DNA of 64,000 nucleotides from Astragalus membranaceus (GCA_039519185.1 CM076846.1:125864182-125928181), one strand, 5' to 3'. Numbered from the stretch's first letter, positions 55,085 through 64,000 are shown. Numbers and translations: made by a program. The notes: a model not told the origin generated them from the letters alone.

Positions 55085-55154
55085 GAACTACGTAGCTTTG
55101 ATTTCTCCATCGCACCCGGAGATACGTAGGAGCGGGGGCTCACTCCTGTCAAGC
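55085..55154 (+). other. Conserved structured block A in plus Ogre LTR
   Basis: GAACTACGTAGCTTTGAT, hairpin TCTCC...GGAGA, ATACGTAGGAGC, hairpin AGGAG...CTCCT, GTCAAGC. It lies 286 bp before the LTR end. Confidence 0.72.
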
Positions 55155-55442
55155 GCAAAAAACTAAAATTTTTATTAAGTCTTCCTTTCCGTTTTTTTTG
55201 CAAATAATAAAAAGGGTAAATTAAAATGTTTTCTTTAAACTATTTTTTCTACACATTTAATTAAAAGGTAACCTTTTTAGGATGTTGCGGGGTGCTAGTA
55301 CCTTCCCTGCACTTAATCGACCCCCGAACCCAAAAACAAAGGTTTTTTTCAATGTTTTCCTAAAAATAAATATTGATGGCGACTCCATTGTTCAAAAACG
55401 ACGTCGAAGAATCCCTCCTCCGGATTTTTCGGTCGCTACAGC

Positions 55443-55461
55443 TGGCGACTCCACTGGGGAC
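55443..55461 (+). promoter_or_regulatory. Primer binding site (tRNA-Arg type)
   Basis: TGGCGACTCCACTGGGGAC stands two bases after the LTR end, the standard Ogre/Tat primer site. Confidence 0.88.
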
Positions 55462-56287
55462 TATTTAAGAGGGTCAAGCCTAATTTAATTAAATGTGTAG
55501 ATATTTGTTAGTTTAGTACTTTATTTACCCTTAGCCCTTCTATTCGCATGTCTATTTTTACTTATCTATTTATTTGCTCTATTGAACCTTAAGGTAGAAA
55601 ACCTTTGCACTATTATCTGTATTTCTTTTGCACCATGGGTAGTTTAGGTTGCTTATATCACACACATCAATTACACTTGTTTATTGCACACACTCTTGAG
55701 CGGGGCCCTATACCCGGGTCTGGAAAAAAAACCTAGGACGAGTGGAGGCGATTAGTGTCAGTCATTCTGGATTTTATCTGTCTGACTCTCATGAAAGCCT
55801 CAGCCAGAGTACGCTCTTTCGTGGTATCCCACACCAGGTAGCTCGCTATCGTTGTGGGTCATATCACGAAAGAGATTTCAGCTCTGGAGACCCTTGTGAG
55901 GAAGTGATTAGAGCCACCTGAGAGATTGATCACACAAGTAGCCCTAGACCGTGACCTATATATAAGACCTAACCTGTTTAGGACACAAGGGAAATTCACC
56001 TACCCGTTGCATCATCACAAAAACTTTTTATCTTTCAAAAAAAAATCAAATAATGAAAACCATTTACTCTTTTTTTCCTTTACGTATATTTTATGTGACA
56101 TGGTTAATGTTTCTCAAATTTTGAATCACCAAAATTTTCTCTGTAACGTCATTCTTTAATTCATCATACATCATCGTCATTTCAAAAAATAATATACAAA
56201 AAAAATCCTCACATGCATGCTATTCATTTCATTTAGGTTTGCCGGGAATTGTAAGAGGTTTGAAGGTTTTGTCATAAGCAAGACGAT
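55462..56287 (+). other. Ogre untranslated leader
   Basis: It is similar to 18480-19500: GGGGCCCTATACCCGGGTCTG, CTCTCATGAAAGCC, CACCAGGTAGCTCGCTA, GTGAGGAAGTGATTAGAGCC. A block-B-like inverted repeat lies at about 55755-55790 (TCAGTCA...TGACTCTCA). Short frames are not conserved between the two leaders. Confidence 0.7.
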
Positions 56288-58357
56288 ATGGGATCAAACT
56301 GTGAAGCAATCCAAGCTCTGAACTACCCTATAGTAAAACAGCCTAATCTGACAAGTTTAAGGGAATGTGCTGGTCGATTGCCGCCCATCGAGCGCAGGTC
56401 TTTTGATAGAGTGTATGGGAAGATTATTATGTTACTACAATTGGACGTGCAAACGGAGGCCATTGCCGCTTTGAGTCAGTTCTACGACTCTTCATTAAGG
56501 TGCTTCACCTTCAAAAATTTCCAGATGGCACCCACCCTGGAAGAATATACACAGATCTTCGGCTTTCCTCAACAAGACAATGGACCCTACCAGTATCAGG
56601 GACGATACTACACAGATGAGAAACTCGCCTCCATGTTACAAACCAGCAAAGAGAACTTGAAGCTCCGGAAGAAAAATCGAAATGGCATTGCAGGATTCCC
56701 ACAAGAGTATCTGGAAAGCCAAATGAAATCCTTCGCCGACGCTAGAAATTGGGGTCCTTTTAAGCAGGTGTTAGCCTTGACCATCTTTGGCATTGTCCTA
56801 TTTCCACGCCTTGAAAGATATGTGGACACAACAGCTATTGGTGTCTTCTTATCCTTCAAGGATAGAGAAAACCCACTCAATCCGATTCCAGCCATGCTCG
56901 CTGACACTTACTGTACTTTCACTCATTATAGTGAGCTAAGGGGAAAGAGGATATCTTGCTGCCTGCACGCCTTGTATGTTTGGCTTCTCACCCATGCTTT
57001 CGTTAACAAAGTCAGAGTAGAAGGCCCAATTGAAGACGCCAGAGGGTGTGATGTGAAGACAATGAACACTAGTGATTGGTTGCAAGTGCTGGGGGGCCTT
57101 CATGAATACAAGGTTCGTTGGCACCCATCATGGTGGAAAGATAGGCCTGCAGTAGTTTTTCAATGTGGAAACTTTCAAAACGTCCCGCTCATGGGGACAA
57201 GAGGATGCATAAATTACAATCCTTCTCTAACTCTAAGACAGCTGGGGTACCCCATGCGAAATCCGCCCACCGAAGACATGTTAATCCCTTTTTACCTCCA
57301 TGAAGGAAGCCCAAAAGAGGTTGACATGCTCCGGAAGATTTCTCAAGCATGGAATATGGTCGTCCGCAAGGGACAAGAGCTTACTAAGAAGAGTGGCCAT
57401 AAGGAAACCACCTTTCGTCAATGGCTCCAAAAGAGGATCCAAGACACCCGATTGCCTTACCAAAGTGCACTATGGGTGGAGGAAGAAATACTTGAACCTA
57501 CCCTTCCCACTGTCGAAGATTTAGATAAGCTTAAAATGGCATTGTCAAAAGCCGAGGAGGAAAAGAAGGGCTTGCAGGCAGAGTTAGAGAAAGTGCTCCT
57601 AAAAAACCAGAAATTGGAGGAAGAGAACGCAAGTAAGTCAGTGGCCATTGAAGACAGCCACAAGCAGCTCAAGATCGAACAAAAGAACAAACTAGAGGTT
57701 CAAAAGTACCTAAGAGGAGCGAAAGAGGAAATAAAACGTTGCAACCTGAAAATGAACCAAGCCATCGATGATACATACAAGTGGAAAAAGTTATGGGAAG
57801 AATCAATGATGGCTGAAAAGACCGCACAGAGCCTGCTAATGGTATCAAAGAGAGAGTCCCGGATGATGGCAGCCGAGTTTGAAGAGCAAGTGAAAAGTAT
57901 CAAGCAGGATAAAGATACCATTGAAGAGATACTCCGAGAATACCAACAAGCCTTGAGAAGGGAGCATGAAAAATCTGATGAGCTGAACGACCATATCAGA
58001 TATCAAGAGGAGGTTTACCACCAGCTGAAGACAGAAAGCATCTATTGGGAGAACCGCTTTGTGGAGTTGGTCAGCAGGATAGAAAACCATGAAGCCTTCA
58101 TAGAGTTGAAGAATGAAAGCTTATACTGGAAAGACAGATTCTCAAAGTTGGCATGGCTGGCCGATCGAGCTATCGTAGGAATCCCCAAACGTGTAAAGGA
58201 GGCTAACGCGGCAATGCACCCGTTTAACACCCCAGTCCAAGTTTCCGAATTCATGGAGTTTTGCGAAGTTCTGATTGCCGAACTCCGGGAGAAGGCTGGC
58301 AGCACTACTAGTAGAAAAAGAGGGAGGAGTGGAAAAATGAAAGCCATATGTATTTGA
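56288..58357 (+). CDS. Ogre ORF1 protein (689 aa, intact)
   Basis: This is an uninterrupted frame of 689 codons upstream of gag, in the place where Ogre elements carry their extra ORF1. Residues about 20-390 form a globular part with Trp/Cys-rich motifs (FTFKNFQMAPTLEEYTQIFG, LPLM-type GTRGCINYNPSLTLRQLGYP, HPSWWKDRPAVVFQCGNFQN). It resembles plant proteins annotated as DUF7745, an identification from memory of the pattern and not certain. Residues about 415-640 are rich in Glu/Lys/Leu heptads (LKMALSKAEEEKKGLQAEL), a long coiled coil. The tail SRKRGRSGKMKA is basic. No catalytic motif is known; the role of ORF1 in Ogre is not established. The start at 56288 is the first ATG of the frame. It is followed by a 200-328-bp spacer and gag. 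Confidence 0.88.
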   Translation: MGSNCEAIQALNYPIVKQPNLTSLRECAGRLPPIERRSFDRVYGKIIMLLQLDVQTEAIAALSQFYDSSLRCFTFKNFQMAPTLEEYTQIFGFPQQDNGPYQYQGRYYTDEKLASMLQTSKENLKLRKKNRNGIAGFPQEYLESQMKSFADARNWGPFKQVLALTIFGIVLFPRLERYVDTTAIGVFLSFKDRENPLNPIPAMLADTYCTFTHYSELRGKRISCCLHALYVWLLTHAFVNKVRVEGPIEDARGCDVKTMNTSDWLQVLGGLHEYKVRWHPSWWKDRPAVVFQCGNFQNVPLMGTRGCINYNPSLTLRQLGYPMRNPPTEDMLIPFYLHEGSPKEVDMLRKISQAWNMVVRKGQELTKKSGHKETTFRQWLQKRIQDTRLPYQSALWVEEEILEPTLPTVEDLDKLKMALSKAEEEKKGLQAELEKVLLKNQKLEEENASKSVAIEDSHKQLKIEQKNKLEVQKYLRGAKEEIKRCNLKMNQAIDDTYKWKKLWEESMMAEKTAQSLLMVSKRESRMMAAEFEEQVKSIKQDKDTIEEILREYQQALRREHEKSDELNDHIRYQEEVYHQLKTESIYWENRFVELVSRIENHEAFIELKNESLYWKDRFSKLAWLADRAIVGIPKRVKEANAAMHPFNTPVQVSEFMEFCEVLIAELREKAGSTTSRKRGRSGKMKAICI

Positions 58358-58685
58358 GTGAAATTTAAAGAACATTGTACTTTTCTTTTCGAAGTTTTAC
58401 TTCCAAAATGTTGTATTTTCCTCCATCAATGAAGTTTGTTTGTCTCACATGCTGATCCTTTATCTTGAAAATATTGCGGAACTTTAATTTGTGTACTTAT
58501 GAAAAATCAGGATGCGCTTGCAATTCCCGACCTAAAACAATAAGACTCATGCACACATGCATCATTCGCATTTTCATCCATTCATATACTCATACATATA
58601 CTCATACCATGTGTCCCACCAACAGAGAGTAAAAGACAAGCTGGTGCGTCAACATCGCTATTGGACTCGTTCTCAGGCCAGAAAC
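58358..58685 (+). other. ORF1-gag spacer
   Basis: The spacer contains CATGCATCATTCGCATTTTC and CATACATATACTC words like the ones that fill the interior of the Ogre derivative at 19501-25385. An ATG at 58557 is in frame with gag. Confidence 0.55.
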
Positions 58686-59849
58686 ATGGAAGAAAATCAG
58701 GACAATCCGCCTCAAGATATCCCGGATCAAGGCAATCCACCCCAAGACCTAGGCAATCAAGAGCTTAGGGCAGAAATAGATGGGATGAAAGAACAGATGG
58801 CTGAAATCTTAAAGGTCTTACAAGCTTTGAGGGACAAAGACACAAGTGAAGATGTCTCCGCTGGGAACACGGAAAATCAAGTTACCAACCCTCCTCCTCC
58901 CAATGGACTCGGGATCCCGCATACAGTGCCCCCCACTGGGACTAATGACCAGGGTTACATATGGCCTCCTTACGGACTTCCACAAGGTTACACACCTCCG
59001 ACAGTCAATGCTAGTCCAGAAGACGGTCCCTCAGGAGTCGCGGGCCAACAACAGCTTACACCAACGGGTCACGATGGTAATCCGGGGGCACCACAAGTTC
59101 AAAACCCGACCCCCGTCGTCGTACCACAAAGACTCCCACTTGGCTTCCCTCCACCGCCGATAGTTGACGCTCAAGCTCAGGGTTCCAACCTCAGGAATCC
59201 CACTCATTCACATACCCCAAATGTGAACCCAGCCATAGTTCCGATGATCCATCCTTACTATGGTATGAGTGGGCTCCCTCACAATCACTCTATGGAGAAC
59301 CCTCAAGCCAAAGACAAACTACAAATGCTTGAGGAAAGGTTGAGAGCAGTCGAGGGATCCAATGTTGGTGCGAGAAATGCTTATGACTTGTGCCTCGTCC
59401 CTAACGTAGTCATCCCTCCAAAATTTAAGGTGCCAGACTTCGACAAATACAGAGGGTCGACTTGCCCTGTAAGCCACTTAACCATGTACTGCAGGAGGAT
59501 GGCGGCGTTTGCTCACGACGACAAATTGCTCATCCACTACTTCCAAGATAGTCTGTCTGGGGCAGCTTCGAGCTGGTACATGCAATTAGAACGTGCCCAT
59601 ATCAGATGCTGGAAAGACCTAGCCGATGCATTTTTGAGGCAATACAAATATAACATTGACATGGCTCCCGATAGAACACAACTGCAGAGCATGACGAAGA
59701 GAGATAATGAGTCCTTCAAAGAATATGCCCAACGCTGGAGAGGTTTGGCTGCACAGGTGGTACCACCTTTGTTAGAAAAAGAGATGGTATCAATGTTCAT
59801 GGATACTCTTCAATCACCTTTCTACGACAGGTTGATTGGGAGCGTGTCT
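58686..59849 (+). CDS. Ogre gag, N-terminal part, cut by Tekay insertion
   Basis: The frame is open from 58557; the preferred start is the ATG at 58686 (MEENQDNPPQ), because the preceding residues RYWTRSQARN are basic and the first 30 are low-complexity. The alternative start at 58557 cannot be excluded. A Pro/Gln-rich N-terminal part with a short coiled coil (RAEIDGMKEQMAEILKVLQA) is followed by the retrotransposon gag domain (FKVPDFDKYRGSTCPVSHLT, HYFQDSLSGAASSWYMQLE, LADAFLRQYKYNIDMAPDR, ESFKEYAQRWRGLAAQV). Gag would form the particle that packages the RNA. The frame is disrupted at 59850; the open frame continues to 60002 only through Tekay LTR bases. Zinc knuckle and pol are not in the window. 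Confidence 0.9.
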
Positions 59850-60427
59850 TGTAACACCCCATTCTACCCGGCTATTTTCCATAGAGATCAGAGTTTCAAA
59901 ATTTCTTTTTTTGAATGGAATGCTACACCCGTACTTAATTGTAACAACGATCAATTCAGTCTAGGCTTTCCTTATACCTTTACAATACGCAACACCATTT
60001 AATAAATTAAGGTACTCTTGTTTTTACCAACAAAATCCACACATTATAATTTAGATGTCTCACAGCGGAAAAATAACATAAACTCAAAATGCCAAACAGC
60101 GGCCTCATCGGAAATCATTAGATCAATGCACACAAAATTCCACAACAATTAAATAACATTAGAAATCCTAAGCCAGCCCCCCCTAGGTGTCACGTATCAG
60201 AGCAGACCGACTCGGGAGTGAAAGGAGTAAGCCTTCACTCAGGACTACCTGTGGTAAACAACAACAGAAGGGTGAGTCTCAACTACATAATAAAGACTAT
60301 AATAAGAAGTATATTCCATCATAGCATCACACTCATACAGTCATACAATAACATAGTTCATACGATCACCAACTCGCATGCTTATCATGAGGATGTATGC
60401 AATACCAGTTATGCATGTGGTACCATT

Positions 60428-60546
60428 TTCCCAGACCGCAGCCTTATCAACATAATATCAACTCAGACCGCAGCCTTATCATTTTGATTTAGAACTCAGA
60501 CCGCAGCCTTATCATCTTAATTTAAAACTCAGACCGCAGCCTTATG
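60428..60546 (-). repeat. 34-bp tandem repeat (CAGACCGCAGCCTTAT)
   Basis: On the plus strand CTCAGACCGCAGCCTTATCA plus an AT-rich spacer is repeated four times (60432, 60465, 60493, 60528). Confidence 0.85.
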
Positions 60547-60844
60547 TATGCATGAGACTCCATGACAAAACCAAAATCATAACTCTTAGCAACACAATCC
60601 ATACATCTTATATCACATCTTTATTAATCTTTGTTGTAGCCCCCATGGCCTCATCATCAATCAACTCATTTATTTTCTCATCACAATCACATTTCTAGGA
60701 TTAGGCTTAGCACTTAGGGACCAATCTGTCACCATTAGATCCGAAACCAAACACAAGGCATGGGCGCCCCACTTGGCGCCCTGGGCAGCCACACTTGGCG
60801 CCCAACACAACACCCAAACGCACAAACATAGTAGGTCACCTGAA

Positions 60845-61741
60845 AAATTGAAACCGCTCTAGCAAAAATGTTCAAAATGGGATTTGGTCACGTGAATACA
60901 GAATTTGGCTAGGGAAAATATGTTCAGAACTCACAGCTCACCCCTAGGCATCACAAACATAGTCAAAACAACGCTCTCTAGGACAAATTCAAAACCATAA
61001 GTGCAAATCTGGAAATTCTTTAGCCAAAGTGTTTTAAATACAATTTGGTCAGGTGAATACAAAGTTTGGCTCGGTAAAATATGCTCAGAAAATGACGTGT
61101 GCACAAGGCACCCCTTAAACAAGCCAAAATGATGCCCAATAGGACAATTTCAAAACCACAAGTGCAAATCTGGAAATTCTTTAGCCAAAGTGCTTAAAAT
61201 ATGATTTGGTCAGGTGAATACAAAATTTGGCTCGGTAAATTATGCTCAGAAAATGATGTGTGCACAAGGCACCCCTTAAACAAGCCAAAATGATGCCCAA
61301 TAGGACAATTTCAAAACCACAAGTGAAAATCTGGAAATTCTTTAGCCAAAGTGCTTAAAATATGATTTGGTCAGGTGAATACAAAATTTGGCTCGGTAAA
61401 TTATGCTCAGAAAATGATGTGTGCACAAGGCACCCCTTAAACAAGCCAAAATGATGCCCAATAGGACAATTTCAAAACCACAAGTGCAAATCTGGAAATT
61501 CTTTAGCCAAAGTGCTTAAAATATGATTTGGTCAGGTGAATACAAAATTTGGCTCGGTAAATTATGCTCAGAAAATGATGTGTGCACAAGGCACCCCTTA
61601 AACAAGCCAAAATGATGCCCAATAGGACAATTTCAAAACCACAAGTGCAAATCTGGAAATTCTTTAGCCAAAGTGCTTAAAATATGATTTGGTCAGGTGA
61701 ATACAAAATTTGGCTCGGTAAATTATGCTCAGAAAATGATT
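60845..61741 (-). repeat. 161-bp tandem array in Tekay LTR, about 5.5 copies
   Basis: The phrase GCACAAGGCACCCC starts at 61101, 61262, 61423 and 61584, a constant 161-bp period. The last three copies are nearly identical, while the first two (60845-61100) are diverged. The array ends at 61741 in the middle of a unit and is followed by GGCGCC-rich sequence. Confidence 0.93.
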
Positions 61742-61754
61742 CTATCCAAAAACA

Positions 61755-61945
61755 TGATTTATGCGCCTTGCCTAAGCATAGGCAGCAACCTGGCGCCACC
61801 CCAGGCGCCACAGGGCAGCAACATAGGCGCCCTGCCCAGAACACACACACGCCCAGCAACAGAAAACAGCGCCCAGGGCGCCAATTCCCCCCCCCCCCCC
61901 CCCCAGCAACTAGCGCCCAGGCGCCCCAACACAACCAAAACACCA
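61755..61945 (-). repeat. GGCGCC cluster and C-run
   Basis: GGCGCC or CGCCCAG occurs at about 61791, 61803, 61826, 61880 and 61919, with a matching group on the other side of the array at 60754-60806. A run of about 18 C lies at 61886-61904. Confidence 0.75.
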
Positions 61946-62782
61946 AAATTCTTAATTATTTTTCCAAACCAAATCACCACAACATTCACCAAATACATTG
62001 TGCTCATACCAACAACATTCAATCTCATATATATATATATTAAGGACACATCAAGGCACAAAATCAACACATGAAATCCAAACCTTAGCATAGGGAATCG
62101 AATTATTCACACCAATTATCAATTTCAACTAACCTAAACAAATCTAACAATTAACAAGTAATGTCAAGTGGGATCCTATGGTTTACATACAACCTATTAT
62201 ATTCTCTATTATAGAGTGAGACTCCCCTAACCTTGATTATGCCGGAATTAGAGCTCTTTCCACCGAAGCACCGACAACCACCACAACAACGAATCCTCTC
62301 CTTCTTCTTTCCTCTATCACGATCGCGCCCTCTCTCTCTTTCTTTTGGACCATTCGCAAATTGAACAAAAGTAGGAAGGGTTAGGAAAACGAAACTCAAG
62401 CACTTGATAGAGAAAGGAAATCGAATCATAGAAGATTAGGAACCCTTACCTAGGATCAAGATGCACAAACCCTAACTCCAAGCTTTGAAGTCGCTCCTTC
62501 CTTCTCTTCTCCTCTCCTTCGACTTTCTTTCTTTTCTTCTCTCTTTCGACTTTCTTTCTTTCTTTTTGACACTAGTGAGGCGCGACCTAGACCCCTAGTG
62601 CCTAAGGAGCGCCTAAGCCAACGGGCTTGGGCTTCTTGGGCCGTCCTTTGCAATACCGGTGTTACCAACGCCATCCCCTTCAATTAAATAAAAATACTAC
62701 ATTATAATATAATAAAGAAAATTAGTGCAACACTTTAAATAATTTAATCAATTACTTAATTAAATTATTTTAGGGTGTTACA

Positions 62783-62800
62783 ACTCTCCCCCCACTTAGG
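62783..62800 (-). promoter_or_regulatory. Polypurine tract of Tekay element
   Basis: On the minus strand AAGTGGGGGGAGAGT directly precedes the LTR start TGTAACACCC, overlapping the stop codon of the pol frame (TCC TAA G). Confidence 0.85.
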
Positions 62801-63995
62801 AAATTTCATCCTCGAAATTCATACCTGAGTCAAATAGCTCTGGATAGGACTCCCGCATCCTACTCTCCAGCTCCCAAGTCATGCTCTCGCCAGTAGCTCC
62901 CAACCACACCACCTTTACTAAAACAATGCTCTTCCCTCTCAGCACCTTCACTTCTCTATCATCAATCCTCACAGGCATAGTCTCCACAGTGAGATTATCT
63001 CGCACCTCAATATCATCCATATGGATCACATGAGACGGGTCTGGAATGTACTTCCGAAGTTGCGACACGTGAAATACGTCGTGCAAGTTCGAAAGATTGG
63101 GTGGTAGAGCCACCCTATAAGCAACCTTTCCGACCCTCTCGGTGATCTGGTACGGTCCAATAAATCTAGGAGTCAACTTCTTTGCTTTAAGTGCACGCCC
63201 AACACCAGCCATAGGCGTGACCCTCAAGAAAACATGCTCACCAGCCTGAAATTCCAAATCTTTTCTCCTTCTATCATGGTAACTCTTTTGCCGACTTTGA
63301 GACTCTTTCATTTTCTCCCTGATCATTTTTATCTTCTCTGTAGTCTCTCTCACCAATTCAGGTCCAAGAACAACACTCTCGCCAGATTCATGCCAACACA
63401 AAGGAGTTCTACACCTCCGCCCATACAGTGCCTCGTAAGGAGCCATCCCTATACTCGAATGGTAGCTGTTGTTGTAAGTGAACTCAATCAACGAAAGGTG
63501 TGTATCCCACGCACCTCCCTGCTCTAAAACACACGATCTCAATAAGTCCTCCAATGACTGAATGGTTCTCTCTGTCTGCCCATCAGTCTGAGGATGATAG
63601 GCTGAACTCAACCTCAATCTGGACCCCAATGCCTCCTGTAAGCTCCCCCAAAACTCCGAAGTAAACCTCGGATCTCTGTCAGATACAATACTCTTCGGGA
63701 CACCATGCAACTTCACAATCACCTGAATATATATCTCGGCCAATCTCGCTACCGGATACGTGATGTTGATAGGAAGGAAGTGAGCAGACTTCGTCAACCT
63801 ATCCACGATCACCCAAATAGAATCAAATCCCCGAACGGTTCTTGGTAACCCTGTCACAAAATCCATGGAAATGCTATCCCATTTCCATTCCGGAACATCC
63901 AAAGGTTGCATCAACCCCGCAGGCTTCTGGTGCTCAACCTTTGACTTCTGGCAAGTCAAACAGGTGTACACAAACTGTGCTACATCTTTCTTCAT
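62796..63995 (-). CDS. Tekay integrase with chromodomain, partial pol
   Basis: On the minus strand the frame is open from the window edge to a TAA at 62796. The first ATG at 63995 is internal to pol and not a real start. Order: zinc-finger cysteines (YTCLTCQKSK), integrase core with the first Asp in SISMDFVTGLP, the second in SIVSDRDPRF and Glu in YHPQTDGQTERT. The GPY-type module follows (LTPRFIGPYQITERVGKVAY, LPPNLSNLHDVFHVSQLRKY), then a chromodomain-like C-terminus (VKVVWLGATGESMTWELESR). All three catalytic residues are present. Integrase would insert the DNA; the chromodomain is thought to direct insertion to modified histones. No stop or shift is seen in these 399 codons. Confidence 0.95.
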   Translation of the reverse strand: MKKDVAQFVYTCLTCQKSKVEHQKPAGLMQPLDVPEWKWDSISMDFVTGLPRTVRGFDSIWVIVDRLTKSAHFLPINITYPVARLAEIYIQVIVKLHGVPKSIVSDRDPRFTSEFWGSLQEALGSRLRLSSAYHPQTDGQTERTIQSLEDLLRSCVLEQGGAWDTHLSLIEFTYNNSYHSSIGMAPYEALYGRRCRTPLCWHESGESVVLGPELVRETTEKIKMIREKMKESQSRQKSYHDRRRKDLEFQAGEHVFLRVTPMAGVGRALKAKKLTPRFIGPYQITERVGKVAYRVALPPNLSNLHDVFHVSQLRKYIPDPSHVIHMDDIEVRDNLTVETMPVRIDDREVKVLRGKSIVLVKVVWLGATGESMTWELESRMRESYPELFDSGMNFEDEIS

Positions 63996-64000
63996 ACTAG

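Larger units (their letters stand above)
52297..55440 (+). repeat. Ogre 5' LTR, 3144 bp
   Basis: It starts TGTAATACCCTAATTTTGTC and ends GGTCGCTACA, two bases before the primer site. Inside are a C-run (52669), a 32-bp direct repeat (about 52787-52860), a long TTGCTGTTTTT-rich stretch (53590-54060) and a hairpin phrase TAGCGTCAAAACGCTA repeated at 54369 and 54414. At its 3' end come four block-B hairpins, one block A, the GGGGTGCTA...CCTTCCC block and TGGCGACTCCATTG 53 bp before the end. Confidence 0.9.
52297..59849 (+). mobile_element. Ogre element, 5' part (LTR, ORF1, gag start), plus strand
   Basis: The order is 5' LTR (52297-55440), tRNA-Arg-type primer site, leader, ORF1, spacer, gag. 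It is inserted in the protease-gag linker of the minus Ogre and is itself interrupted at 59850 by a Tekay LTR. The rest of its pol lies outside the window. Open ORF1 and gag suggest a younger copy than the minus Ogre. Confidence 0.92.
59850..62782 (-). repeat. Tekay 3' LTR, 2933 bp
   Basis: On the minus strand it starts TGTAACACCC and ends GGGTGTTACA, a perfect 10-bp terminal inverted repeat. It contains a 161-bp tandem array, a 34-bp array, clusters of GGCGCC and an 18-bp C-run (about 61887). The GC-rich U3 near 62580-62650 precedes pyrimidine-rich sequence. Confidence 0.85.
59850..64000 (-). mobile_element. Tekay-type chromovirus (Ty3/gypsy), 3' part
   Basis: On the minus strand: integrase with chromodomain, stop, polypurine tract, then a 2933-bp LTR (62782 to 59850). 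The element is inserted in Ogre gag; TGTCT (59845-59849) would be one half of its target duplication. RT, gag and 5' LTR lie beyond 64000. The chromodomain-type C-terminus fits chromoviruses, and the LTR style TGTAACACCC fits the Tekay/Del group. Confidence 0.88.

Noticed and set aside
61697..62091. Frames of 110-125 codons around the C-run
   Set aside because: Caused by GGCGCC and C-run simple sequence in the Tekay LTR; both strands and several frames are open for the same reason.

Overview
The window is plant nuclear DNA made almost entirely of nested, mostly decayed transposable elements. No host protein gene, rRNA or tRNA gene was found. Several Ogre/Tat-type Ty3/gypsy elements are present: tRNA-Arg-type primer site TGGCGACTC, extra ORF1, G-patch domain, intron before RT, LTRs of 2.4-3.5 kb. 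A Maximus/SIRE Ty1/copia element with an env-like reading frame is also present. Together these suggest a legume with a large repeat-rich genome (Fabeae or a close relative); the species cannot be named from the sequence.

Layout. 1-8440: 3' half of a Ty1/copia element whose 3' LTR (2271-2645 + 7980-8440) is split by a second, complete but non-coding copia-like element (2646-7974, 5-bp duplication AGTTC). 8441-14106: small elements, namely a Mutator-type MITE (8581-9178), a 232-bp tandem duplication with hairpins, a 5'-truncated LINE (10568-11740), a 236-bp solo LTR (11992-12227), a possible Helitron end (13261-13296) and a CACTA terminus (13983). 14107-31047: a minus-strand Ogre LTR split by a plus-strand Ogre derivative of about 14.8 kb (15055-29813) with no coding capacity. 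31048-40618: a minus-strand Maximus/SIRE element, itself interrupted by an Ogre solo LTR (33397-35833, duplication GTCAC). 40624-42931: an intron-bearing decayed 'putative gypsy type transposon' gene. 42932-52296: 3' part of a minus-strand Ogre (3' LTR, tandem-repeat 3' UTR, integrase, RNase H, RT, intron, G-patch, protease). 52297-59849: a plus-strand Ogre with LTR, primer site, intact ORF1 and the start of gag. 59850-64000: a minus-strand Tekay-type chromovirus inserted in that gag, with a 2.9-kb LTR and an open integrase-chromodomain frame.

Relative ages follow from the nesting. The PF04195-like gene is hit by SIRE and by the minus Ogre; SIRE is hit by two Ogre LTRs; one of those is hit by the plus Ogre derivative; the minus Ogre is hit by the second plus Ogre, which is hit by Tekay. 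The younger elements keep open frames (ORF1, gag, Tekay pol), while the older ones carry stops, frameshifts and lost catalytic residues.

The most interesting signal is an architecture shared by the four Ogre LTR types that keep their 3' third. Two or four hairpins, whose arms change in step, lie 45-100 bp before a second conserved structured block (core ATACGTAGGA flanked by two hairpins, ending GTCAA). After it come a GGGGTGCTA...CCTTCCC block and a primer-site mimic (TGGCGACTC) 25-65 bp from the LTR end. A related hairpin occurs again in the untranslated leader. This looks like a conserved structured RNA in the LTR and leader; no function is shown.
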